From contig NZ_RAPQ01000008.1 of the NCBI RefSeq assembly GCF_003610555.1, positions 1,170,490-1,234,489 on the forward strand: a DNA stretch of 64,000 nt, in the 5' to 3' direction. How positions within the stretch are numbered: position 1 is the first letter of the stretch; every line of letters begins with the position of its first letter. This stretch comes from Marinifilum flexuosum (lineage in GTDB: Bacteria; Bacteroidota; Bacteroidia; Bacteroidales; Marinifilaceae). Shown piece after piece: positions 36,153-44,018 of this stretch. The position numbers were made by a program, and so were the translations under genes. Under the pieces are notes generated by a model that made no database searches, was not told the origin of the DNA, and saw nothing but the letters and a program-made list of their open reading frames with translations.

Positions 36153-36182
36153 TAAGTGCCACCTCAATAGAGATGGCACTTA
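36153..36182 (-). terminator. Hairpin/terminator after the lipoprotein gene
   Basis: TAAGTGCCACCTC-AATA-GAGATGGCACTTA forms a 13-bp stem with one mismatch. On the minus strand it is downstream of the lipoprotein stop and is followed by a moderately T-rich stretch. It is related in sequence to the hairpin at 37241-37270. Confidence 0.65.
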
Positions 36183-36201
36183 CAGTTATATATTGTGCGA
36201 T

Positions 36202-37143
36202 CTATTTTAAACCTTCATTAATTGCTTTCGCATAGGAGCTGGATTTTCCATAAGCCGCACACTTTTGAATGTCATCGTACAACCAAATAAATCCACCATC
36301 GATATTCTCTTTTTCGCTTGTAATTTTTTCACCAATCGTGGCTGGATTATCTCCATTTTGGCAGTTTTCACCATTTCGGCACCAAAGTCCATACGATACT
36401 TTTAGCTTTCCAAAGTACTGGTTCCATTCAGCAGGCTTATTTTTTGCTCCTCCGGCATAACATTGCAGGTAAACACGGTCGATTGTTCCTGGCTTTTCTG
36501 CTTCAACTTGTTCATAAACCGATTTCCAATATTCAGTTTCGTTGTAAGGACACAAGCCAACTTTTAATCCCATATCGGCTAACATTAATGTAAAGTCAAC
36601 GGTAGAAGCAACATCAAAAGTAACTTCATCATCGTAGTTAATTGCTGTAGCACCAGTTATATCTTGCAATTTTTGAATAGCCTTATATAATTTTGTTTCA
36701 GGTCCGGTGCCTTCTTTGGCAATTAAATCCTTAATCACTTGCCACGATTTGGCTCCCCAGGCACCAATTCCCAATTCTATTCTATCAACAGAAGTTGGAG
36801 CTGTTGTCAATTGTTCCAATCTGGATTTCCACTCAGGATCACCAATAAATTCACCATCCGAATTGATTATTGGAGTATCGTTGTAATTCATACTTCCATC
36901 TTCTTTGATGTGGATGGTCCATAAAATTACAGTTGAGAAACCTGATGATTTTAAATCGTTGATCACTTCCATACCACCAGTATAAAAAGGGCCTCCACCA
37001 AAAATCGCAGAATATTTTCCTGCCGGAGAACTTGGTACTTCCTCTTTTCTCGCATCGGTATTGTTATCCGATTTGTCACAAGAATTACACGAGGCAACAC
37101 CAATTAAAATTAGAATGTAGAATAGCTTTTTTAGAATTGTCAT
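36202..37143 (-). CDS. Lipoprotein with a probable glycosidase-like TIM-barrel domain
   Basis: A 313-residue protein with a lipoprotein signal (LIGVASC, lipid on Cys19) and a low-complexity linker (about 20-42). The remainder begins KYSAIFGGGPFY and contains GFSTVILWTIHI, TAINYDDEVTFDVASTVDFTL and GLKVGLCPYN, and later VYLQCYAGG and GGFIWLYDD. The 'strand, acidic pair, Y-Q-W/Y' rhythm resembles GH18-like or related barrels, but I cannot see a certain DxxDxDxE motif; the function is unassigned. It has its own terminator. Confidence 0.6.
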   Translation of the reverse strand: MTILKKLFYILILIGVASCNSCDKSDNNTDARKEEVPSSPAGKYSAIFGGGPFYTGGMEVINDLKSSGFSTVILWTIHIKEDGSMNYNDTPIINSDGEFIGDPEWKSRLEQLTTAPTSVDRIELGIGAWGAKSWQVIKDLIAKEGTGPETKLYKAIQKLQDITGATAINYDDEVTFDVASTVDFTLMLADMGLKVGLCPYNETEYWKSVYEQVEAEKPGTIDRVYLQCYAGGAKNKPAEWNQYFGKLKVSYGLWCRNGENCQNGDNPATIGEKITSEKENIDGGFIWLYDDIQKCAAYGKSSSYAKAINEGLK

Positions 37144-37240
37144 TTGAAATGTATTTAATGATTGATGCTCAAAACTACACTTAAGGACTTAATGGAAGAG
37201 TTAATTCTTGCTTAATCCTGAATAATTACCATTAATGTAT

Positions 37241-37270
37241 AAAAAAATGCCACCTCTAACGAGATGGCAT
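37241..37270 (-). terminator. Intrinsic terminator after the GATE-domain gene
   Basis: On the minus strand ATGCCATCTC-GTTA-GAGGTGGCAT followed by seven T residues: a 10-bp stem with one mismatch. Confidence 0.8.
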
Positions 37271-37293
37271 AATTATTTAGGTGTGATAATATT

Positions 37294-38475
37294 TTAATAA
37301 AGCAACATACTTACCAAAACATATAGGTAGTGGGCAAAGGTACCCGCTAAAATACCTCCTATGGTATGAGAAAGTAAGGCTTTAGAAGTTAGTTCACGAT
37401 AATTTAATGTATCCAACATTGCTGTGTGTGTACTTAAATATCCACTCCAGCACATTCCCATTGCTGTAAAAACGGCTACAACATTTCCATCAATAATTCC
37501 TTTGGCCAAGAAAGCTTTTACCAGCGATAAAGCAGCTCCAACTGCACCTAATGATGTAACTGGGAAAGCAATCAATTCAGGAAATTTGAATCCAAATAAA
37601 CCTTCGAATAACCACCAAACATATCCAGCTAGTTTAGGCAGTAATGGTACTCCTTCGTATGCTAAACCTTGGTATCCCATTGTTGGATCTTTTGGTCCAA
37701 ATGTTAGCATCATTACCATAGTAGAAATGATCAAAACACCAGGGATGATTGCCAAACCAAGGTCAACACCTGATTTACCACCATCCAAAATCGAGTTTAG
37801 GAATCTTAAGAAAACACTACCTTCCGATTTAAAGCTGATTTTTTCTGTTGCACCTTCAAAATCATTGTCGGTACGCACAGGAATTTTTCCTCTGATTAAT
37901 CTTTGCATTAATCTGGTTGAAACAACAGCTCCAAATAGAGCTCCAACCAAACCAATTAATGCTGGAATAAACATGTTTTCATCGTTACCAGGAATTTTAA
38001 GAGTTGACATGAAGGTAATCACGATCAAACCCATACCGAAAGCTGTACCAAAGTTGGTTAATGATACCAACTGGTAGTTTTTGAAATATTTGCTGAAGTT
38101 TTTGTCGTTTGCCAAGCTGATGATAGCTGGGTTATCCGATAAAAAGGTAAGAACTCCTGCCAATGCACCAACTCCAGGCAAATTGAATAATGGTTTCATC
38201 AATGGAGCAAGCATTTTCTCCAATAATCTTACTACACCAAATTCGATTAATAGTTTTCCTAAAGCGCCGGAAAGAACAGTAATTCCCATAATGTAGAATA
38301 CAGTATTCATTAGCAAATCCCATGCTGTTTGCATAATTGTATTCAGCATATTGGATACTCCCATTGTGTGGCCAATGTATCCAAAAATCCCGAAAAATGT
38401 CAGAAGAAACATTACGGCTTCGTATCTTCGTTTCTTCAAAAAATCTGTCTCCTTGATAGATTTAATTGCGTTCAT
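37294..38475 (-). CDS. Nucleoside-recognition (GATE)-domain membrane protein
   Basis: A 393-residue multi-pass membrane protein. The paired GATE-like segments are visible as LLMNTVFYIMGITVLSGALGKLL with FLSDNPAIISLANDK, and IIPGVLIISTMVMML with FPVTSLGAVGAALSLVKAF. These belong to the 'nucleoside recognition' / spore-maturation-like family, here of the CD0519/CD1768-like kind as far as I can judge. The transported or sensed substrate is unknown. It is divergent from recQ and has a terminator behind it. Confidence 0.65.
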   Translation of the reverse strand: MNAIKSIKETDFLKKRRYEAVMFLLTFFGIFGYIGHTMGVSNMLNTIMQTAWDLLMNTVFYIMGITVLSGALGKLLIEFGVVRLLEKMLAPLMKPLFNLPGVGALAGVLTFLSDNPAIISLANDKNFSKYFKNYQLVSLTNFGTAFGMGLIVITFMSTLKIPGNDENMFIPALIGLVGALFGAVVSTRLMQRLIRGKIPVRTDNDFEGATEKISFKSEGSVFLRFLNSILDGGKSGVDLGLAIIPGVLIISTMVMMLTFGPKDPTMGYQGLAYEGVPLLPKLAGYVWWLFEGLFGFKFPELIAFPVTSLGAVGAALSLVKAFLAKGIIDGNVVAVFTAMGMCWSGYLSTHTAMLDTLNYRELTSKALLSHTIGGILAGTFAHYLYVLVSMLLY

Positions 38476-38677
38476 AGTTTAGGTCGTATGTTTGAGTTTG
38501 TTATTTGCTGCAAATGTATATTATTCATGCAGTTTTTTTATATGATCTTTATCAGCTTTTTAAATATCTTAATATGTTGCAAAATCATATTGTTTTTTAT
38601 CATGTTTATAGTTGGTAAAACAGTCTAAATTATGGCTTGTTGATAAATTCTTCTTTATTCTTCAGCCGATTTGTACT

Positions 38678-38685
38678 AGCTTTGT
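38678..38685 (+). promoter_or_regulatory. Putative -7 box of recQ
   Basis: TAGCTTTG is an exact TAnnTTTG match 21 bp before the recQ start codon. Confidence 0.4.
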
Positions 38686-38706
38686 CATCCCAATTAAAAT
38701 TTCGGC

Positions 38707-40821
38707 ATGTCAGCAGCATCAAACGCATTAAAAAAATATTTCGGATACGATAAATTTCGTCCATTGCAAGAGAAGGTAATCAATTCTGTTTTGCAAGGGA
38801 ACGATGCTTTGGTGATTATGCCAACAGGAGGAGGGAAATCGATATGTTATCAGATTCCTGCCATTATCATGGAAGGAGTTACCATTGTTGTTTCACCTTT
38901 GATTGCTTTAATGAAAGATCAGGTGGAAGGCTTGCGTGCAAATGGTGTTTCTGCTGATTTTTTGAATAGTTCGCAAACCGCTAATCAGCAGGCTGAAATT
39001 ATTGAAAAGCTTGTTGCAGGTCAAATAAAATTACTCTATGTTTCTCCGGAAAAACTGCTAAGTCAGGATTTCTATTATCTGATGTTACAGCTTAAAGTAA
39101 ATTTGTTTGCTGTTGATGAGGCTCACTGTATTTCGGTCTGGGGACATGATTTTCGTCCGGAGTATACAAAAATGGCCTATCTGAAGAAGCAGTTTCCTCA
39201 TGTGCCAATCGTTGCTCTTACAGCTACAGCAGATAACCTTACACAAAAGGATATTGTTTCTCAGTTAAATCTAACAGATCCTGAACGATTCATCTCTTCT
39301 TTCGACAGACCAAATTTGAGTTTAACTGTTGCTCCCGGGCGTGATAAGTTCAAATCCATTTTGGGATTTCTTCGTCAACGTCCACATCAATCAGGTATTA
39401 TCTATTGCCTAAGCAGGAAAGCCACGGAAGGCTTGGCTGAAAAATTACGAAATGCTGGTGTTAATGCTGCTTATTATCATGCAGGTTTATCATCCGAAGA
39501 GCGTGCCAAACGACAAGAGGATTTTATTAATGATGAAGTGCCTATTATTTGTGCTACCATTGCATTTGGTATGGGAATCGATAAATCAAATGTGCGTTGG
39601 GTAATTCATTATAATTTACCTCGAAATATAGAGTCCTACTATCAGGAAATTGGTCGTGCCGGACGTGATGGATTAAAAGCGGATACACTTTTATTTTATA
39701 GCTTCTCGGATGTAATTGTACATCGTAAATTTATTGATGAGTCGAAACTTAAAGAGGTTTCGCATGCCAAACTGGAGCGCATTCAGCAGTTTTGTGATGC
39801 TCAAATATGTCGACGAAAAATTTTGTTGAGTTATTTTGGTGAACACTTGGAAGAGGATTGTGGCAATTGTGATGTTTGTAAAAATCCACCTCAATTGTTC
39901 GATGGAACCATAATTGCACAGAAAGCTTTTTCAGCAGTGGTTCGTTTGAGAGAACAAGTTGCCGCGGGAACGTTAATCGATGTTTTACGAGGTTCTTCAC
40001 GTCAGGATATCATAAGCAAAGGATACAACCAAATTAAAACCTATGGAGCGGGGAAAGACATTGCTCATCAGGATTGGCAGCAATATCTACTCCAGCTATT
40101 AAATCTTGGCTATATAACTGTTGCTTACGATCATGGTAATGCCTTGCGATTAACCGAGCAAGCCAAAGAAGTACTTTTTGGAGAACGATTGGTGAAATTG
40201 GTTCATTTGGCTTCAATGAAATCAGATCCTGTGGTTAAACCAATTGAGAAAAAGACAAGCAAGCAGCTTGATAGAGAAGGTTTGTTTGAAGCTCTTCGTA
40301 AACTGCGATTACAAATTTCCAGGGATGAGAATGTTCCGCCATATTTGATTTTCTCAGATGCCACATTGCATGAAATGACTCAGGATAAGCCAACCAGCGA
40401 ATTCGAGATGAAATTGATTTCGGGAGTTGGAGTTCGTAAATATCAGCTTTATGGAGAATTGTTTATTAATGAAATATTAAATTTTCAGCAAAGCAAAAAT
40501 CGTGAAGCCAAAAAAAGCGGAGAATCATTCTACAAAACTTACGAATATTACAAGCAAGGGTTTTCGGTGGATGAAATTGCTAGTATACGAAAAGTAAATC
40601 CGGTTACGATATATTCTCATTTGGCCTCTTTATTTGAGAAGGGAGCTGATATCGATTTATATGAATTCTTTAGTTCTCGTGAATTAGAGCAGGTTGAAAA
40701 TGCATTTCGTTCCCTAAACTATACAGAAAACATCAAAGAATTGTACATGTATATGGGCGAGGAAATAGAGTATTACAAAATACGTTTGGCCATTTCATAT
40801 CTTAAAGTAACTTCTTCATAA
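38707..40821 (+). CDS. recQ: ATP-dependent DNA helicase RecQ (full-length)
   Basis: The 704-residue protein has Walker A TGGGKS (residues 40-45), DEAH at 137-140, LTATAD, QEIGRAGRDG, a zinc cluster (CDAQICRRKILLSYFGEHLEEDCGNCDVC), an RQC winged helix and a C-terminal HRDC domain (EGLFEALRKLRLQISRDENVPPYLIFSD). A further C-terminal HTH-like stretch (YYKQGFSVDEIASIRKVNPVTIYSHL) is the helix-turn-helix extension seen in many Bacteroidota RecQ proteins. This is the canonical RecQ; the gene at 3036 is a shorter paralogue. Confidence 0.95.
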   Translation: MSAASNALKKYFGYDKFRPLQEKVINSVLQGNDALVIMPTGGGKSICYQIPAIIMEGVTIVVSPLIALMKDQVEGLRANGVSADFLNSSQTANQQAEIIEKLVAGQIKLLYVSPEKLLSQDFYYLMLQLKVNLFAVDEAHCISVWGHDFRPEYTKMAYLKKQFPHVPIVALTATADNLTQKDIVSQLNLTDPERFISSFDRPNLSLTVAPGRDKFKSILGFLRQRPHQSGIIYCLSRKATEGLAEKLRNAGVNAAYYHAGLSSEERAKRQEDFINDEVPIICATIAFGMGIDKSNVRWVIHYNLPRNIESYYQEIGRAGRDGLKADTLLFYSFSDVIVHRKFIDESKLKEVSHAKLERIQQFCDAQICRRKILLSYFGEHLEEDCGNCDVCKNPPQLFDGTIIAQKAFSAVVRLREQVAAGTLIDVLRGSSRQDIISKGYNQIKTYGAGKDIAHQDWQQYLLQLLNLGYITVAYDHGNALRLTEQAKEVLFGERLVKLVHLASMKSDPVVKPIEKKTSKQLDREGLFEALRKLRLQISRDENVPPYLIFSDATLHEMTQDKPTSEFEMKLISGVGVRKYQLYGELFINEILNFQQSKNREAKKSGESFYKTYEYYKQGFSVDEIASIRKVNPVTIYSHLASLFEKGADIDLYEFFSSRELEQVENAFRSLNYTENIKELYMYMGEEIEYYKIRLAISYLKVTSS

Positions 40822-40918
40822 TCTTGTGCTATTGGAAAATAATTATTGATCATTGAAATGTTTTTGTTAAATTTAGGGTTCAATCTAATTAACCTGTACC
40901 TTTAAATTTAAACTAAAC

Positions 40919-43036
40919 ATGAAAACAAGATCAATTTTAAGCATTGCCATAATGGTTATGTTTATGGTGGCATGCAATCAGAAAGTTAACTTACCAGATC
41001 CGCCGGTTGCTCAAAAAATCTCTAAAGAACTAAAAATTCATGACCATACCAGAATAGACAACTACTACTGGTTAAATCAACGTGAAGATTCTGCAGTTAT
41101 TAATTATTTGACTGCGGAAAATGATTACTGCGATGCAGTTATGAAACATACGGAAGAGTTTCAAACGAAACTTTTCGATGAAATGGTTGCTCGAATTAAA
41201 AAGACGGATGAATCGGTTCCTGCAAAGTCAAACGGATATTATTACTACAGCAGAACCGAAGGTGATGCAGAATATCCTTTGTATTGCAGAAAAGAAGGGG
41301 AACTGAATGCTAAAGAGCAAATCATGTTAAATGTTCCGGAAATGGCTAAAGGATTTAGCTATTATAATATTGGTAGCTATTCAGTAAGCGAGAATAATAA
41401 AATTTTAGCCTACTCAGAAGATACTTTAAGCCGAAGAAAGTACACTATAAAGTTTAAGAGCTTAGTTGGTGATAAAGTATTTACCGATGAAATTGCAAAT
41501 ACAACAGGAGGAATAACCTGGGCTAGCGATAACAAAACCGTTTTTTATACGGTTAAACATCCGGAAACACTTTTGCCTCATAAAGTTTACAAGCATGTTT
41601 TGGGAACTTCATCAAAGAATGATGAATTGGTTTATGAAGAGAAGGATAATACTTTCTATACTTTCTGCTATAAAACCAAATCAAGAAAATATATCATGAT
41701 TGGAGTTAGTAGTACCGTTTCTTCAGAATACAGATATATAGATGCAAGCAAGCCTAATAGTGAATTTAAGGTAATTCAGCCTCGCGAAAGAGACTTGGAA
41801 TATGGAATTGCCCATTATAAAGATCACTTTTATATCAGAACAAATTATCAAGCGAAGAATTTCCGTATGATGAAAACTCCTGTGAATAAAACCACAAAGG
41901 AGAATTGGGTTGAAATGATACCCAATAGAGAGGATGTATTCTTAAGCAATTTCGAAATTTTCCAGAATTATCTTGTTGTAGGGGAGCGTAAGAATGGATT
42001 AAATCAACTTCGAATTCGCAATTGGGAAACTGGAAAAGAGCATTATCTTGATTTTGGCGAAGAAACTTACGATGCATGGATTTCTGCTAACCCGGAATTT
42101 GAATCAGATGTATTGCGTTATGGATATACCTCACTAACTACGCCTAGTTCTACCATAGATTACAATATGGGAACAAAAGGGAAAACAATTATGAAGCAAC
42201 AGGAGGTTCTTGGTGGTTTTAATAAAGATAACTACGAAGCCAAACGCTTGTGGGCGACAGCTGAAGATGGAACAAAGGTGCCAATTTCTTTGGTGTATCG
42301 AAAAGATAAGTTTCAAAAAGGGAAAAATCCTCTTTGGCTATCTGCTTATGGCTCATATGGATCTAGTTCGGATGTTTACTTCAGTTCGGTTCGCTTAAGT
42401 CTATTGGATAGAGGATTTGTAGTTGCAACAGCTCATGTTCGTGGTGGTCAGGAAATGGGACGATATTGGTATGAAGATGGAAAGTTGCTGAAAAAGAAAA
42501 ATACATTTACCGATTTTAATTCATGCGCAGAGCACATGGTTGCAGAAGGATATGCAGCAAAAGATAAGGTATTCGCCTGGGGAGGAAGTGCTGGAGGTTT
42601 ACTAATGGGTGCAATTGTGAATATGAAACCAGAATTGTATAGAGGTGTAATTGCTGCTGTTCCATTTGTTGATGTGGTAACTACCATGTTGGATGAGTCT
42701 ATTCCTTTAACTACAGGTGAATTCGATGAGTGGGGAAATCCTAAGAACAAAGAGTATTACGATTACATGCTATCTTACTCGCCTTACGATAATGTAAAAG
42801 CGCAAAGTTATCCTGCTTTGCTGGTAACAACAGGATTGCATGATTCGCAAGTACAGTATTGGGAACCAGCTAAATGGGTAGCTAAGCTTCGAGATGTGAA
42901 AACTGATGATAATCCATTGTTGTTAAAAACTAATATGGACTTTGGACATGGTGGAGCATCAGGAAGATTTGAAAGACTAAAAGAAGTAGCTTTAGAATAT
43001 GCTTTTGTTTTTGATCAGATAGGAATTGATGAATAA
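40919..43036 (+). CDS. Oligopeptidase B-like S9 peptidase, lipoprotein
   Basis: A 705-residue protein with a lipoprotein signal (MVMFMVACNQ) and the S9A layout: N-terminal helical cap and PPVAQKISKELKIHDHTRIDNYYWL, seven-bladed propeller, then the hydrolase domain with Ser in WGGSAGGLLMGA, Asp in TTGLHDSQVQYWEP and His in DFGHGGASGRF. The stretch EFDEWGNPKNKEYYDYMLSYSP is characteristic of oligopeptidase B, which cleaves after Arg/Lys in short peptides. Membrane anchoring through a lipid is unusual for this normally cytosolic enzyme but common in Bacteroidota. Confidence 0.92.
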   Translation: MKTRSILSIAIMVMFMVACNQKVNLPDPPVAQKISKELKIHDHTRIDNYYWLNQREDSAVINYLTAENDYCDAVMKHTEEFQTKLFDEMVARIKKTDESVPAKSNGYYYYSRTEGDAEYPLYCRKEGELNAKEQIMLNVPEMAKGFSYYNIGSYSVSENNKILAYSEDTLSRRKYTIKFKSLVGDKVFTDEIANTTGGITWASDNKTVFYTVKHPETLLPHKVYKHVLGTSSKNDELVYEEKDNTFYTFCYKTKSRKYIMIGVSSTVSSEYRYIDASKPNSEFKVIQPRERDLEYGIAHYKDHFYIRTNYQAKNFRMMKTPVNKTTKENWVEMIPNREDVFLSNFEIFQNYLVVGERKNGLNQLRIRNWETGKEHYLDFGEETYDAWISANPEFESDVLRYGYTSLTTPSSTIDYNMGTKGKTIMKQQEVLGGFNKDNYEAKRLWATAEDGTKVPISLVYRKDKFQKGKNPLWLSAYGSYGSSSDVYFSSVRLSLLDRGFVVATAHVRGGQEMGRYWYEDGKLLKKKNTFTDFNSCAEHMVAEGYAAKDKVFAWGGSAGGLLMGAIVNMKPELYRGVIAAVPFVDVVTTMLDESIPLTTGEFDEWGNPKNKEYYDYMLSYSPYDNVKAQSYPALLVTTGLHDSQVQYWEPAKWVAKLRDVKTDDNPLLLKTNMDFGHGGASGRFERLKEVALEYAFVFDQIGIDE

Positions 43037-43057
43037 AAAAAATAAGAATGTTAATGG

Positions 43058-43085
43058 AAAAGCGCTCGTTTCGGGCGCTTTTTTT
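43058..43085 (+). terminator. Intrinsic terminator after the oligopeptidase gene
   Basis: AAAAGCGCTCG-TTT-CGGGCGCTTTT forms an 11-bp stem with one wobble, ending in a T tract. Confidence 0.85.
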
Positions 43086-43129
43086 GTATATTTAAAATTC
43101 GATTCTGACTATAAAAAACAATTACGCTT

Positions 43130-43897
43130 ATGATTCGAACCTTAATTATTGATGATGAGATGAAGAGTCAGGCAACTCTTCATAAGTTGCTTGAGAAATA
43201 TTGTACTGGGATTGAAATTGTTGGGTTTGCACATAATGTAAAATCAGGAGTTGAATCAATAAATGAATTGAATCCGGATTTGGTTTTTTTAGATATTTCT
43301 ATGCCCGATGGTGATGGATTTGAAGTACTACAAAAGATCAAAAGTCGTGATTTTGAAGTGGTATTTACAACTGCTTTTAATGATTATGCGATCAAAGCTT
43401 TTCAATTTTCGGCTTTGCATTATCTATTAAAACCAATTAACTACATAGAATTACAGGCTGCTGTTGAACGTTACAAAGAGAATCATAAAGATTTGGATTT
43501 GAATGAAAAGATTCAAGTATTGTTTGATAGTTTGAATAATCAAAACAAAAAGATTGTATTGCCAACTTCCAATGGACTAAAGGTAGTAGAGATCGAAAAG
43601 ATTGTCTACTGTAGAGCCGATGGTAGCTATACTCACTTTTATTTTTTAGACGAGGAATCTATTATGGTTTCAAAAGCCTTATCTAATTTCGAAGAATTAC
43701 TTCCATCTGAAATGTTCTGTCGAGTACACAACAAGCATTTAATCAACTTAAATTTTGTTGATAATTACGTAAAGGGAAGAGGAGGAAAAGTGATACTTGA
43801 GAACAAAGAGGAAATTGAAATATCAGAGGGTAGAAAAGCCGAATTCCTAAAAAGATTAAAAAATATAGCTGATTTTTTACCAGATTCTAAAAAATAG
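43130..43897 (+). CDS. LytTR-family response regulator
   Basis: A 255-residue two-domain protein. The receiver domain (1-120) has acidic residues IIDDE, the phospho-acceptor Asp55 in LVFLDISMPDGDG and the conserved Lys in LLKPINYIEL. A LytTR DNA-binding domain follows (about 145-245: IVYCRADGSYTHFYFLD, MFCRVHNKHLINLNFVDNYVKGRGGKVIL). Bacteroidota normally pair such regulators with a membrane histidine kinase of the LytS/YpdA type; none lies next to it here. The gene is followed by a STAND NTPase gene with a candidate operator between them. Confidence 0.93.
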   Translation: MIRTLIIDDEMKSQATLHKLLEKYCTGIEIVGFAHNVKSGVESINELNPDLVFLDISMPDGDGFEVLQKIKSRDFEVVFTTAFNDYAIKAFQFSALHYLLKPINYIELQAAVERYKENHKDLDLNEKIQVLFDSLNNQNKKIVLPTSNGLKVVEIEKIVYCRADGSYTHFYFLDEESIMVSKALSNFEELLPSEMFCRVHNKHLINLNFVDNYVKGRGGKVILENKEEIEISEGRKAEFLKRLKNIADFLPDSKK

Positions 43898-43900
43898 AAA

Positions 43901-43951
43901 TACGTATTCACAAACTCAAATTACGTATTCGGAAATTAGTATTACGTAGTG
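43901..43951 (+). promoter_or_regulatory. Three 9-bp direct repeats at 21-bp spacing, candidate LytTR operator
   Basis: TACGTATTC at 43901 and 43922 and TACGTAGTG at 43943 begin exactly 21 bp apart (9-bp site, 12-bp spacer). Regulators with LytTR domains such as AgrA and AlgR-type proteins bind 9-bp direct repeats with 12-13 bp spacers, and a LytTR gene lies immediately upstream. The binding itself is inferred. A near match (TAACGTATTC, 46777-46786) lies upstream of the large repeat-protein gene. Confidence 0.5.
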
Positions 43952-44018
43952 GCGAATTATGCATTGAAAAGGCTGTTTTTCTTCAGTATTTTCACGTTGA
44001 AATTGAAGAACCACTACT

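Noticed and set aside
37424-38077. 217-residue plus-strand frame opposite the GATE-domain gene
   Set aside because: It is the antisense frame of a clear membrane protein and has the low-complexity composition typical of shadows.
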